NCBI RefSeq assembly: GCF_000948975.2
Contig: NZ_CP059735.1
Coordinates: forward strand, 1,054,001 to 1,118,000
Direction: 5' to 3'
Length of the DNA stretch: 64,000 bases
Source: Thalassomonas actiniarum
GTDB lineage: Bacteria; Pseudomonadota; Gammaproteobacteria; Enterobacterales; Alteromonadaceae
Part shown: piece by piece, positions 40,765 to 49,664 of the stretch
How the letters are laid out: the number at the start of each line of letters is the position of its first letter
Numbering within the stretch: the stretch's first letter is position 1
Notes under the pieces: model-generated
The model's database searches: none
Told to the model about the DNA's origin: nothing
The model's input: only the letters and a program-made list of their open reading frames with translations
Position numbers and translations under genes: made by a program

Positions 40765-42063
40765 TTATTTAGGATTGTGCATATAATCCAGGGTCAGGTT
40801 GGACAATAAGCGTACGCCGAGTTTCATGCCGCTTTCATCGATGCGAAACTCCGGGGTATGGTGGTCCGGTGCCTGGGATTTAGGCAGGTTTTTGTTTTTG
40901 CCGCCGACAAAGAGGTACAGGCCGGGGACTTCTTCCTGGAAGAAGGAGAAGTCTTCCGCGCCGGTCACGGCTCCGGTGACTTTGGCATTATCTTTTCCTG
41001 CGGTGGCTTGTAGCACCGGCAGCATTTTGCGCATTAACGAAGGTTCGTTATAGGTGATGGGGTAGCTGTAATCCAGCGGCAGGGTTACTTCGGCGCTGGC
41101 GTTCATGCTTTTGGCTATGCTGTTGACCTTGTTATGCACCGCTTTATGGATATGTTGGCGGATATTGGGGTTCAGGGTACGTATGGTGCCCACCATCTCG
41201 ACTTCATTGGGGATGATGTTGGAGCGGTTGCCGCCGTGGATCATGCCGATAGTGACCACCGCAGCGCTGTCGATCAGTTCAACTTCGCGGCTGACGATGG
41301 TTTGCAGTCCCATGATCACCTGGGCTGAGGTGACAATAGGGTCAACACTGTTCCAGGGATAGGCGCCGTGGGATTGTTTGCCTTTAATCACCACCTTGAA
41401 CGGGTCAACTGCCGCCATGATCCCGCCTTCGCGATAATAAACCGTGCCGACATCCTGATCTGAACTGATATGCAAACCAAAGATGACATCGACATCGGGT
41501 GATTTTAACACCCCTTCCTTAACCATGACTTCAGCGCCGCCGGTTTCTCCCGCGGGCGCTCCTTCTTCAGCGGGCTGGAAGATAAATTTCACTTTCCCCT
41601 TTAACTGATCTTTCATGGTGGTAAGAATTTTTGCCGCCCCCATCAACATGGCGATATGGGTATCATGGCCGCAGGCATGCATCACGCCGACATCAAAACC
41701 TTCATGGGTGGTGCGTACTTTGGAGGCAAAGGGCAAGTCAACGGATTCCGTGACCGGCAGGGCGTCGATATCGGCGCGCAGGGCAACTACAGGGCCGGGT
41801 TTGCCGGAATCAAGTACCGCGACAACGCCGGTTTTAGCAATACCGGTTTGTACTTCCAGCCCCAGGGATTCAAGGTACTTGGCAATGGTCTTTGCGGTTT
41901 CAAATTCGCGGTTGGATAATTCCGGGTATTGGTGAAAATGGCGGCGCCACTTGATCACATCGCCCTCAACCTGATCCGCCAAGCGGTCAACCTGTGTGTT
42001 GCTTGCAGATACCGGGGCCGTCAGGCTGCAGCCAAACAATAGGGGTAGCAGGATTTTTTTCAT
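40765..42063 (-). CDS. Exported M20-family amidohydrolase
   Basis: The 432-residue protein has a signal peptide (about 20 residues, ending PVSA). It carries M20D motifs: ALRADIDALPV, MHACGHDTHIAMLMGAA with metal-binding His/Asp, FQPAEEG with the catalytic Glu, and ITGAEDFSFFQ. Members hydrolyse N-acyl amino acids or peptides. Export to the periplasm distinguishes it from many cytoplasmic homologues. It has its own terminator and is monocistronic. Confidence 0.92.
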   Translation of the reverse strand: MKKILLPLLFGCSLTAPVSASNTQVDRLADQVEGDVIKWRRHFHQYPELSNREFETAKTIAKYLESLGLEVQTGIAKTGVVAVLDSGKPGPVVALRADIDALPVTESVDLPFASKVRTTHEGFDVGVMHACGHDTHIAMLMGAAKILTTMKDQLKGKVKFIFQPAEEGAPAGETGGAEVMVKEGVLKSPDVDVIFGLHISSDQDVGTVYYREGGIMAAVDPFKVVIKGKQSHGAYPWNSVDPIVTSAQVIMGLQTIVSREVELIDSAAVVTIGMIHGGNRSNIIPNEVEMVGTIRTLNPNIRQHIHKAVHNKVNSIAKSMNASAEVTLPLDYSYPITYNEPSLMRKMLPVLQATAGKDNAKVTGAVTGAEDFSFFQEEVPGLYLFVGGKNKNLPKSQAPDHHTPEFRIDESGMKLGVRLLSNLTLDYMHNPK

Positions 42064-42197
42064 AGCTCTCTTTCTTGTTGTTATCGATGAGAAACTAGCT
42101 TACTAAATTCAGCAGCTTTGTGCTAATCGAATAAAGGCGCGCAGGGGCTTTTTTAAGGGGACTTGCGTGGATGGGATGAGGTGGCTTCGACGGTTTT

Positions 42198-42371
42198 TTA
42201 CCAGTCGTCGGTATCATCTAACAGGTCTTTGAGCCTTTGTTGTTCCTTCAGTTCGTCGATGCGCTTGCGGACTTCGCTGTTATGCGCCGCCTGCTCACCC
42301 TGGGGCAGGTCTTTATCATAATCGATCACTTTATTTTTTGGCATAAGGTCTTCGGCTGAAAGATTGGCCAT
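42198..42371 (-). CDS. Small charged protein, PA3496-like
   Basis: The 57-residue protein starts at an ATG preceded by GGGAGTAATT. It is rich in Asp, Glu and Lys, with a helical C-terminal half (VRKRIDELKEQQRLKDLLDDTDDW). This resembles the small PA3496-type family linked to envelope integrity in other gammaproteobacteria. The match is by eye. Confidence 0.6.
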   Translation of the reverse strand: MANLSAEDLMPKNKVIDYDKDLPQGEQAAHNSEVRKRIDELKEQQRLKDLLDDTDDW

Positions 42372-42706
42372 AATTACTCCCTCCCTGGGTCAACGTATGT
42401 TAAGTAAGATTTTTGCAGAATTTGATTATTGACCCAACACAATTTGAACATAGGCAATATTTTTTGCTTTTTCAAATTTTACTCAAGGCGGGCTTAATGA
42501 CAGGCATGGTTCCGGCAGAAGCGTTTTGAGCGTTATCCGCTGCGGGGGGAAGCCATCGGTGGCAATTTCAGCCCTGAAATCATGAATTTTAAGCTAAAAT
42601 GTAGTGAGCGGTGAACAGCTTGTTTCCTGTTGTGCAAGGAAATCTTTTAGCAGATAAACCAGAAGGAAGTGTCGTTAGCTGCAGACTTTATTTAAGAGTA
42701 TTTGCT
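42372..42706. other. Intergenic region, nothing recognised
   Basis: This is the divergent spacer between the small charged protein gene and the 152-residue membrane protein gene. A GTG-started extension of the latter to 42611 is open but lacks a ribosome-binding site. No hairpin or repeat was noted. Confidence 0.4.
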
Positions 42707-43165
42707 ATGAATGACGTTGAAGGTAATGCCGAAGGTAAGAAAGAGCCCCTGAGCAAACGTATGGGGTTGATCGAAGAGAAACTGAAAAAATATACCCTGA
42801 TTGGTACCCTGACCGGTGTCCTGCTTGGCGGCGGCGGAGTTTTGGGGGCCGTGCAATGGTTTTATCAGGCGCCGCTGGAGAAAAAAATTAAAACCTATGA
42901 GTCGGCTATCGACAGCCTTAAAGGGGTGATTGAGGCCTCCAATAAGGGGGGAGCCAGCAAAGAAGAAACCAGGGCTTTGCGCTTGGAGTTGATCGCCTTA
43001 GACCGTGATTATCGCAGTGCCCTCGGGCTGGTGGCGGAGTGTATGGAAATCTTGTCAACCCGGGGAATTGACAAACAATGGCTGCAAAAGGCGGCGCAAC
43101 AACTTAAAGAGCTTGAACAGCAGCGAAAACCCGTGACCGAAGAAAGCATCTCCCCGGATAAATGA
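42707..43165 (+). CDS. Single-TM coiled-coil protein, unknown
   Basis: The protein has 152 residues from the ATG at 42707 (AAGAG upstream). The order is a charged N-terminal region, one Gly-rich membrane helix (about 30-50, LIGTLTGVLLGGGGVLGAVQWFY), then a helical region with heptad-like leucines (70-140). No family was recognised. It is probably a bitopic inner-membrane protein. Confidence 0.6.
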   Translation: MNDVEGNAEGKKEPLSKRMGLIEEKLKKYTLIGTLTGVLLGGGGVLGAVQWFYQAPLEKKIKTYESAIDSLKGVIEASNKGGASKEETRALRLELIALDRDYRSALGLVAECMEILSTRGIDKQWLQKAAQQLKELEQQRKPVTEESISPDK

Positions 43166-43321
43166 GCCTTGAATCTCTTGTACGGGCCTGTTTCTCCTCA
43201 ACTTGTTAAGGTATCTCTACCTGTTTTGTTTTTGTCGATGCATTTATTTGCTTAGCTTTCCTTTTTACTGTTAACCTGCTTTCCTCTGAGGAAAATGCCG
43301 ATAGAGCAGGGGGCAGGAGTA

Positions 43322-43540
43322 ATGGTTATCAAGTTTAATGTTTTCGGCAAGCAGATGTCTGTTCATCGAATAGAGCAGCACTGGCAGCTATTTAATGATT
43401 CGGATACCGGCATGTCTGCACGTGTTTATGATGTTGTGATCCCGTCGGAGTTAACCCCGGATGAGCTGGCCGGTTACCTTGATGATATTTTTCACGAATA
43501 TGCGAATGAGAAATTCCCCGAAGTTGTTAAGTTAACTTAG
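43322..43540 (+). CDS. Small conserved protein (DUF7661-like)
   Basis: The protein has 72 residues from the ATG at 43322 (AGGAG close upstream); the frame also opens at an ATG at 43295 with GAGGAAA. The pattern MVIKFNVFGKQMSV...W-x-LF...VVIPSELTPDEL-x-x-YLDDIFHEYA matches a small uncharacterised family common in marine gammaproteobacteria. It is 18 nt before the epimerase gene and is probably co-transcribed. Confidence 0.6.
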   Translation: MVIKFNVFGKQMSVHRIEQHWQLFNDSDTGMSARVYDVVIPSELTPDELAGYLDDIFHEYANEKFPEVVKLT

Positions 43541-43558
43541 TCACTTTATTTTTATAGG

Positions 43559-44449
43559 TTGTTGAATTTGAATATTTTAGTCACAGGTAGTGCCGGCAGG
43601 GTCGGGCGGGCAATTTATATTCACCTGATGAAAAAGCACCGGGTAACCGGTTTGGATAAAACTCCCTGTTCAACCGCAGATATTGTCGGTGATATCCGTG
43701 ATCATAAGGTCTTGGAAAAAGCGCTGAAAGGAGTGGATGTTATTGTCCATAGTGCGGCACTACATGCACCCCATGTCGGCCTGGTTGCCGATGAAGAGTT
43801 TGAGACCGTTAATGTTAAAGCCACGGAAAAATTAGCGCTATCAGGCTTGCAGGCCGGGGTTAAACATTTTGTTTTTACCAGCACCACCGCGCTTTACGGT
43901 AAAGCGTCAACCCCGGCAGGCACGGCGGGCTGGATAGATGAAACAGTCACGCCCGAACCGAAAAGCATTTATCACAGATCTAAGCTTGAAGCGGAAAAAC
44001 TGCTGGAAAATATTTCGCACTTATTTGCGCTGCCGGTGACTGTGCTGCAAATGTCACGCTGTTTTCCCGAACCGGCGGATTTAATGGCGGTATACCGCTT
44101 AACCCGGGGCATAGACGCCAGGGATGTTGCCCGTGCCCATGGCTGCGCCATAGAAAAGCGCCTGCCGGGTTTTAACCGCTTTATTGTCTCGGGTAAGACC
44201 CCTTTTAATCCGGGGTTGTGTCAGCGGTTATTTACCGATGCCGCCGCGGTGATAGCTGAATATGCACCGGTATTGACTGAGGATTTTTCCCGCCGGGGCT
44301 GGTCTTTACCTTCAAGCCTTGACCGGGTCTATGATGCTGGTTTGGCGCAACAAGTACTGGGGTGGCAGAGTGAATATGGCTGTCAAAGTGTGCTGGATAT
44401 GCTGGAGAACGAAGTGGCGGAAGTGCTGCCGGTTCAAGGCTGTCGTTAA
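43559..44449 (+). CDS. NAD-dependent epimerase/dehydratase family protein
   Basis: The 296-residue protein has the Rossmann motif VTGSAGRVGRA near residues 8-18, DIRDH, HSAALHAPH and the active-site YHRSK (Y-x-x-x-K). This extended-SDR family acts on nucleotide sugars and related substrates; the substrate is unknown. Starts are TTG codons (43559, 43562 or 43568) after ATAGG. It probably forms an operon with the small gene upstream. Confidence 0.85.
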   Translation: MLNLNILVTGSAGRVGRAIYIHLMKKHRVTGLDKTPCSTADIVGDIRDHKVLEKALKGVDVIVHSAALHAPHVGLVADEEFETVNVKATEKLALSGLQAGVKHFVFTSTTALYGKASTPAGTAGWIDETVTPEPKSIYHRSKLEAEKLLENISHLFALPVTVLQMSRCFPEPADLMAVYRLTRGIDARDVARAHGCAIEKRLPGFNRFIVSGKTPFNPGLCQRLFTDAAAVIAEYAPVLTEDFSRRGWSLPSSLDRVYDAGLAQQVLGWQSEYGCQSVLDMLENEVAEVLPVQGCR

Positions 44450-44459
44450 TGACTTTTTA

Positions 44460-44666
44460 TAGCAATTGCATTAAGTAGATGGGCAAAATTCGGTGAGGAT
44501 AAATTTTCAAGAACCCCCTTTATCGTTCCAGACTAAAGCTAAGCACCTGCATCCATGCAGGCGAGGCGTTTGATTGAGCAATAGCAAGCTATTGTGGTTG
44601 AAAACAACGCAGGACTTGGAGATTTAGACCATCCGAAGCTGGTTAGATATTTAATAAAATTGGTAT
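44460..44666. repeat. Possible palindromic MITE-like element
   Basis: The ends are imperfect inverted repeats (ATAGCAATTGCATTAAGTA / TATTTAATAAAATTGGTAT). The interior holds two tight hairpins: CCTGCAT-CC-ATGCAGG and CAATAGC-AA-GCTATTG. No ORF. Only one copy is in the window, so the mobile nature is a guess. Confidence 0.45.
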
Positions 44667-44719
44667 TAAAGTGCTTTCTTGCCTGAAGCCGGCTTTTATC
44701 CCCGTTTACTTAAAGCAAA

Positions 44720-44751
44720 AAAAAGCACCTGATGGGAGGCAGGTGCTTTTT
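44720..44751. terminator. Bidirectional terminator at the end of the nap operon
   Basis: A 12-bp stem AAAAAGCACCTG / CAGGTGCTTTTT with an 8-nt loop has T-runs in both directions. It lies 25 bases past the napC stop and also faces the epimerase side. Confidence 0.92.
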
Positions 44752-44776
44752 GGCTTCAGAAAACAGGTAATAGTGT

Positions 44777-45364
44777 TTACCAGCCTTCAACTCCTTTCAT
44801 GTCAGGCAGGTGATGGGCAATCCCTTTATGACAGTCGATACAGGTTTTTTCACCGCTGGCCAGCGAGGTGGAATGTTGTTTTGCCGCCCGCTGGCTTTGA
44901 CTGGTGAAATCCATGTAGTCAAAGTTGTGACAGTTACGGCATTCCAGCGAGTCGTTGGCCTTGAGGCGTCGCCACTCATTTTCCGCTAAGCGTTTGCGAT
45001 GGGCGAGAAACTTCTCCCGGGTGTTGATGGTACCGAAAATCTTGCCCCAGACTTCTTTTGAAGCCTGCATCTTACGGGCGATTTTATCGGTCCACTTGTG
45101 GGGCACATGGCAATCGGGACAGGTGGCCCGCACACCGGATCGGTTGGTAAAATGTATCGTGGTTTTTAGTTCCTCATAGACATTGTTTTCCATTTCATGA
45201 CAGGAAATACAAAACTCTTCGGTATTGGTGAGTTCCAGGGCGGTGTTAAAGCCCCCCCAGAAAATCACACCGGCAATAAATCCCCCGATAACCAAAGCAC
45301 CTAAGCTGTAATAACCACTGGGTTTTTTCAGGGTTTGCCAGCCAATTTTTATGATGTTTTTCAT
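44777..45364 (-). CDS. napC: Tetraheme c-type cytochrome quinol dehydrogenase
   Basis: The 195-residue protein has one N-terminal membrane anchor (about 20-40) and exactly four CxxCH heme sites (CISCH, CPDCH, CRNCH, CIDCH). This is the NapC/NirT architecture. It takes electrons from quinol and passes them to NapB/NapA in the periplasm. It is the last gene of the operon, 8 nt after napB. Confidence 0.95.
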   Translation of the reverse strand: MKNIIKIGWQTLKKPSGYYSLGALVIGGFIAGVIFWGGFNTALELTNTEEFCISCHEMENNVYEELKTTIHFTNRSGVRATCPDCHVPHKWTDKIARKMQASKEVWGKIFGTINTREKFLAHRKRLAENEWRRLKANDSLECRNCHNFDYMDFTSQSQRAAKQHSTSLASGEKTCIDCHKGIAHHLPDMKGVEGW

Positions 45365-45372
45365 GGCGGCCT

Positions 45373-45840
45373 CTACTTCTGCGCTAGTGATTTTTGCTTC
45401 ATGATAGCGTGCATATCCACGAACTCGTTTTCAACCACAGGTTTAGTATCGAGCTGGGTGACATGGCACTGGTTACAGAAATAGCGGCGCGGTGATATTT
45501 CCGCTAAAAAGTTACCGTCGCGGTCCATAAAGTGGGTGACGCTGACCATAGGAGCCTGCGACTCTTCGGTGCGCTGGCGGCTATGGCAGGACATACACTT
45601 ATTGGTATTGAGGTTGACCTCATAGTTACGGGTTTTATGCGGTATGACCGGCGGCTGCATCGGGTAATTACGCGCCTGTTTGATATCGCTGTTAATCACC
45701 TTAGGGATAATGCCGGGCTTTTTCTGTTGATCTATGCTGGTTTTCTCACGCAAAGTGGCAACTTCACCCGGCGCGGCCCAGCTGGCGGTTACGGGTAGCA
45801 AAACAGATAACAGCATGCCAATTTTTATCAAATTCTTCAT
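45373..45840 (-). CDS. napB: Diheme cytochrome c subunit of periplasmic nitrate reductase
   Basis: The 155-residue protein has a signal peptide (about 22 residues, ending SWA) and two CxxCH sites (CMSCH, CNQCH), with the typical [10 protein letters not shown] segment before the first heme. It relays electrons from NapC to NapA. It begins 10 nt after napA. Confidence 0.95.
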   Translation of the reverse strand: MKNLIKIGMLLSVLLPVTASWAAPGEVATLREKTSIDQQKKPGIIPKVINSDIKQARNYPMQPPVIPHKTRNYEVNLNTNKCMSCHSRQRTEESQAPMVSVTHFMDRDGNFLAEISPRRYFCNQCHVTQLDTKPVVENEFVDMHAIMKQKSLAQK

Positions 45841-45850
45841 GATAGCTCTC

Positions 45851-48349
45851 CTAAACCTTAACCACTTTAACGGCGCATTTCTTATAGTCGGTTTCTTTTG
45901 ATAACGGATCGGTGGCGTCTAAGGTCAACTTGTTCACCAGGCGTCCGGCATCAAAGAAAGCCATGTAGACCAAACCTTTAGGTGGCTTGTTACGGCCACG
46001 GGTTTCGACCCGGGTTTGTACTTCGCCGCGGCGTGAAACGATATTCACTAAATCTCCCCGGCGCATGTTGCGTTTTTTCGCATCATCCGGGTGCATATAA
46101 ACCACGGCATCCGGCATGGCTTTATACAGCTCGGGTACCCTTTGGGTCATAGAGCCGGTATGCCAGTGCTCCAGTACCCGGCCGGTGGATAACCACAGGT
46201 CGTACTCTTCATCCGGTGACTCTGCAGCAGGCTCGTAAGGCAGGGCGAAAATCACCGCTCTGCCGTCCGGTTTGCCGTAGAACTCGAAGTCTTTACCCGG
46301 CTTCACATAAGGATCTGAGCCTTCCTTGAAGCGCCACAGGGTTTCCTTACCGTCAACTACCGGCCAGCGCAGACCGCGCACCTGATGATAAGTATCATAA
46401 GGGGCCAAATCATGGGCTTTGCCGCGGCCAAAAGCGGCGTATTCTTCAAACAAACCTTTTTGCAGGTAGAAACCGAAATCACGAGATTCCTGGTTCAGGC
46501 GATCTTCAGGCACCTCATCCAGGGAGAATTCGTTGACCTGGCCGTTTTTATACAGGATGTCATATAAGGTCTTGCCCCGGTATTCCGGCTTTTTGGCGAT
46601 AAGTTCTTCCGGCCAGACTTCTTCGACTTTAAAGCGCTTGGAGAACTCTACCAATTGCCATAAATCCGATCTGGCTTCTCCCGGCGCCTGTACCATCTGG
46701 TACCAGGCCTGGGTACGGCGCTCGGCATTGCCGTATACTCCTTCTTTTTCCACCCACATGGCGGTAGGCAAGATCAAATCAGCGGCCTGGGCGCTTACTG
46801 TCGGATAAGGGTCGGATACCACGATAAAGTTTTCCGGGTTACGGTAACCGGGATAGATCTCTTCGTTGATATTGGCCCCTGCCTGCATATTGTTGGTACA
46901 TTGGGTCCAGTAGAAGTTTAACTTGCCGTCTTTGAGCATACGGTTTTGCAGTACCGCATGGTAACCGGGTTTCGGCGGAATGGTACCGTCCGGTAATTTC
47001 CAGATTTTCTCTGCCATTTTGCGGTGTTTGGGATTTTTTACCACCATGTCGGCAGGCAGGCGGTGGGCAAAGGTGCCCACTTCGCGTGCGGTGCCGCAGG
47101 CCGAAGGCTGACCGGTTAAGGAGAACGGGCTGTTACCCGGGGTGGAGATCTTACCGGTTAGCAGGTGAATATTGTACACCAGGTTGTTGGCCCAGACGCC
47201 GCGGGTATGCTGGTTGAAGCCCATGGTCCAGAAAGAGCATACCTTGGTTTTCGGATCGGCATATAACTCGGCTAAGGCTTTAAGTTTATGCTCAGGCACA
47301 CCGGATAACTTGGAGGTATATTCCAGGGTATAGGTGCTGACAAATTTGGCATATTCTTCAAAGTTGATGGCTTTGGAGCTGCCTTTGGTTTTGCCGTTAT
47401 TTTTCGCTTTTTGCTCCAGCGGGTGCTCGGGGCGCAGGCCGTAACCGATATCGGTTTCGCCTAAGCGGAAGTTGGTGTGCTTGTTGACAAAGTCATGGTT
47501 GACCCGGCCGGTTTCGATAATGTAGTGGGCGATATAGTTCAGAATCGCCAGATCCGTTTGCGGCGTGAAGATCATGCCGTTGTCCGCCAGTTCAAAACTG
47601 CGGTGCTCGTAAGTGGACAGGACATGTACTTTAACGTGCGGCGCACTTAAGCGGCGGTCGGTGATCCGGGTCCATAAGATGGGATGCATCTCTGCCATGT
47701 TCGAGCCCCACAGCACCATGGCATCGGTGGCTTCCATATCGTCGTAACAGCCCATGGGCTCGTCGATACCAAAAGTACGCATAAAGCCGCCTACAGCGGA
47801 GGCCATACAGTGGCGGGCGTTGGGGTCTATGTTGTTACTGCGAAAGCCTGCTTTCATCAGTTTTACCGCGGCATAACCTTCGGGTACCGTCCACTGGCCG
47901 GAGCCGAACATACCGATGGAAGTCGGGCCTTTGGCCTTTAATGCGGCTTTGGTTTTCTCTTCCATGATGTCAAAGGCGCGCTTCCAGGAAATCGGGGCAA
48001 ATTCACCGTCTTTATGGAACTCGCCGTTTTTCATGCGCAGCAGCGGCGTGGTCAGGCGGTCTTTGCCGTACATGATCTTGGAGAGGAAATAACCTTTAAC
48101 ACAGTTAAGGCCTTTATTGACCGGTGATTTAATATCACCGTGGGTGGCAACCACTTTGCCGTCCATTACCCCGACATTGACACTACAGCCGGTGCCGCAA
48201 AAACGACACGGGGCCTTGTCCCATTTGAGTTTGGTAATATCACTGCTGGTGATTAAATTGGATGCGGCAGCGGGTACTGAAACCCCGGCTACGGCAGCGG
48301 CCGCAGCAACAGCATTTGCTTTGATAAATTCTCGGCGGTTAATCGTCAT
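45851..48349 (-). CDS. napA: Periplasmic nitrate reductase catalytic subunit
   Basis: The 832-residue protein carries a twin-arginine signal ([10 protein letters not shown]), the [4Fe-4S] motif C-x2-C-x3-C...C (CRFCGTGC, then GLNCVKG) and the molybdenum-ligand Cys in EPMGCYDD. It reduces nitrate to nitrite in the periplasm using bis-MGD. The ATG at 48349 follows AAGGTGAGG; a GTG three codons earlier was rejected. Length is normal. Confidence 0.97.
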   Translation of the reverse strand: MTINRREFIKANAVAAAAAVAGVSVPAAASNLITSSDITKLKWDKAPCRFCGTGCSVNVGVMDGKVVATHGDIKSPVNKGLNCVKGYFLSKIMYGKDRLTTPLLRMKNGEFHKDGEFAPISWKRAFDIMEEKTKAALKAKGPTSIGMFGSGQWTVPEGYAAVKLMKAGFRSNNIDPNARHCMASAVGGFMRTFGIDEPMGCYDDMEATDAMVLWGSNMAEMHPILWTRITDRRLSAPHVKVHVLSTYEHRSFELADNGMIFTPQTDLAILNYIAHYIIETGRVNHDFVNKHTNFRLGETDIGYGLRPEHPLEQKAKNNGKTKGSSKAINFEEYAKFVSTYTLEYTSKLSGVPEHKLKALAELYADPKTKVCSFWTMGFNQHTRGVWANNLVYNIHLLTGKISTPGNSPFSLTGQPSACGTAREVGTFAHRLPADMVVKNPKHRKMAEKIWKLPDGTIPPKPGYHAVLQNRMLKDGKLNFYWTQCTNNMQAGANINEEIYPGYRNPENFIVVSDPYPTVSAQAADLILPTAMWVEKEGVYGNAERRTQAWYQMVQAPGEARSDLWQLVEFSKRFKVEEVWPEELIAKKPEYRGKTLYDILYKNGQVNEFSLDEVPEDRLNQESRDFGFYLQKGLFEEYAAFGRGKAHDLAPYDTYHQVRGLRWPVVDGKETLWRFKEGSDPYVKPGKDFEFYGKPDGRAVIFALPYEPAAESPDEEYDLWLSTGRVLEHWHTGSMTQRVPELYKAMPDAVVYMHPDDAKKRNMRRGDLVNIVSRRGEVQTRVETRGRNKPPKGLVYMAFFDAGRLVNKLTLDATDPLSKETDYKKCAVKVVKV

Positions 48350-48359
48350 TGGCCTCACC

Positions 48360-48686
48360 TTATATCGCTTGGTTAGTTTCGGGCAAAAATTGATGATATA
48401 CCGGCGCCAGGTTATAGAGGCCGGTATGGTATTTTAGGGTGTCGATCTTTTGTCCGATTCCTTTCTGACTAAAGTCCTCAATAGTAAACACTATTTTTCC
48501 TTCCGGACTTACGGCATGGATCTCGGCACCCTGGATTTGTTTTATTTGTTGTTTGACATCATCAAGCTGGGTCACTACGGCATGTGCGACAAAGCTGGCA
48601 ACATGATATTCCCCACTTGGTTCGGGACTATCCGGTGCGTAGTGATTAACGCCACCTTTGTCGTTGATTAAGGTATTATCTGGCAT
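48360..48686 (-). CDS. napD: NapD chaperone for NapA maturation
   Basis: The protein has 108 residues from the ATG at 48686, overlapping the napF stop by 11 nt. The core [44 protein letters not shown] is the NapD ferredoxin-like fold, which binds the Tat signal of NapA. A 28-residue upstream extension is open but overlaps napF and is probably not translated. The first 25 residues are longer than in many NapD proteins. Confidence 0.9.
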   Translation of the reverse strand: MPDNTLINDKGGVNHYAPDSPEPSGEYHVASFVAHAVVTQLDDVKQQIKQIQGAEIHAVSPEGKIVFTIEDFSQKGIGQKIDTLKYHTGLYNLAPVYHQFLPETNQAI

Positions 48687-49203
48687 TGGCTGCCTCGCTG
48701 ATAAAAGTAAAAGAGAGTGAGTCTTGCGGGCACGTGGCAATACAGGCGCCACATTGTGTGCAGTCGTCAAGATTCAATTCCGGTTTGGCGATGCTGGTAT
48801 CTTGATAGCGAAAGGTGATGGCCCGGGTCTCACAGACATCCTGGCAGCTGCGGCAATAAATCTCATTTTTGGCCAGGCATTTGTTGTTAATGCCAAGGGT
48901 TACCGGCCAGGGAGTCTCCAGCCCTGAGTCTATTTGTGCCTGCGGCTTAAATAACGGCTTTTCGCAGCTTTGTATGCATTGCTGGCAAAAAGTGCATTCA
49001 CCTTTGGAGAAATCTATCTTGGGAAAGCCTTGTTCATCCAGGACGATGATTTGTGTTTCACAGCTTTTGATGCAATCCTGGCATTGGTCGCAACCGCTGG
49101 TAAACACTGCTTCGCTAATAATCCAGGGCAATCTCTGCTCGGGTTTATGGCTTAGCTTTCCTCTAAACAACCGGCGCCTTGCCGGGTTTTCTAAACGGTT
49201 CAT
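48676..49203 (-). CDS. napF: Ferredoxin-type protein NapF
   Basis: The protein has 175 residues from the ATG at 49203 (AAGG upstream, 10 nt past napE). It has four Cys clusters for [4Fe-4S] centres (CDQCQDCIKSC, CTFCQQCIQSC, CRSCQDVC with an earlier Cys, CTQCGACIATC) and the N-terminal RRRLFRG motif of NapF. It is cytoplasmic and assists NapA cofactor assembly. The third cluster has an unusual spacing, as in other NapF proteins. Confidence 0.93.
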   Translation of the reverse strand: MNRLENPARRRLFRGKLSHKPEQRLPWIISEAVFTSGCDQCQDCIKSCETQIIVLDEQGFPKIDFSKGECTFCQQCIQSCEKPLFKPQAQIDSGLETPWPVTLGINNKCLAKNEIYCRSCQDVCETRAITFRYQDTSIAKPELNLDDCTQCGACIATCPQDSLSFTFISEAANAR

Positions 49204-49213
49204 TTCGGTTGCC

Positions 49214-49375
49214 TTATGCTCCCGGCGGTCCGAATAATATTTGGCTGATCCAGACCATAAATCCGAAGCCGCCGACAATAATGACCGACAAGATAGGCGC
49301 TAAAAAGACCGCCAGAAAAACGAAGGTGTTTCGTTCATGATTCTTTTGTAATTCAGCAGAGTTAGGCTCATTCAT
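49214..49375 (-). CDS. napE: Small membrane protein NapE
   Basis: The 53-residue protein is not flagged by longer ORF thresholds. It has a polar start, the motif NTFVFLAVFLAPILSVIIVGGFGFMVW (one membrane helix) and QILFGPPG at the end, all typical of NapE. It is the first gene of napEFDABC. Its function is not defined. Confidence 0.9.
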   Translation of the reverse strand: MNEPNSAELQKNHERNTFVFLAVFLAPILSVIIVGGFGFMVWISQILFGPPGA

Positions 49376-49435
49376 GATGTGCTCGTATATTGATTTGTAG
49401 TCAAGGTTATTGTGCCAGTTCCTTGGGGGAAGGAA

Positions 49436-49449
49436 TTGATCAGGATCAA
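49436..49449. promoter_or_regulatory. FNR/Anr-type box upstream of nap
   Basis: TTGAT-CAGG-ATCAA is a perfect match to the FNR consensus TTGATNNNNATCAA. It lies about 61 bases upstream of the napE start, fitting anaerobic activation of the operon. Confidence 0.8.
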
Positions 49450-49664
49450 CGAATACTCAATAGCCACTAACATAATGGGGTTTTTATATTGAGTGGTTGT
49501 TTTTTGCACTGTGAAGTGATTTTTTGAATTTATTTAACATAGTTAAGGCTGTAAGGCTTAGTGAAACCACATTAAGCATAGATTAATTTTGTACTTTAGT
49601 TCAGCTTTTTGTGTCCGGTTGGTACACTTGCCTTTTCTTCCATGTTTCAAATAATGAGTGAGCT

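Noticed and set aside
43184-43215. GGGCCTGTTT start resembling the MITE end
   Set aside because: Similarity stops after about ten bases, with no matching right end.
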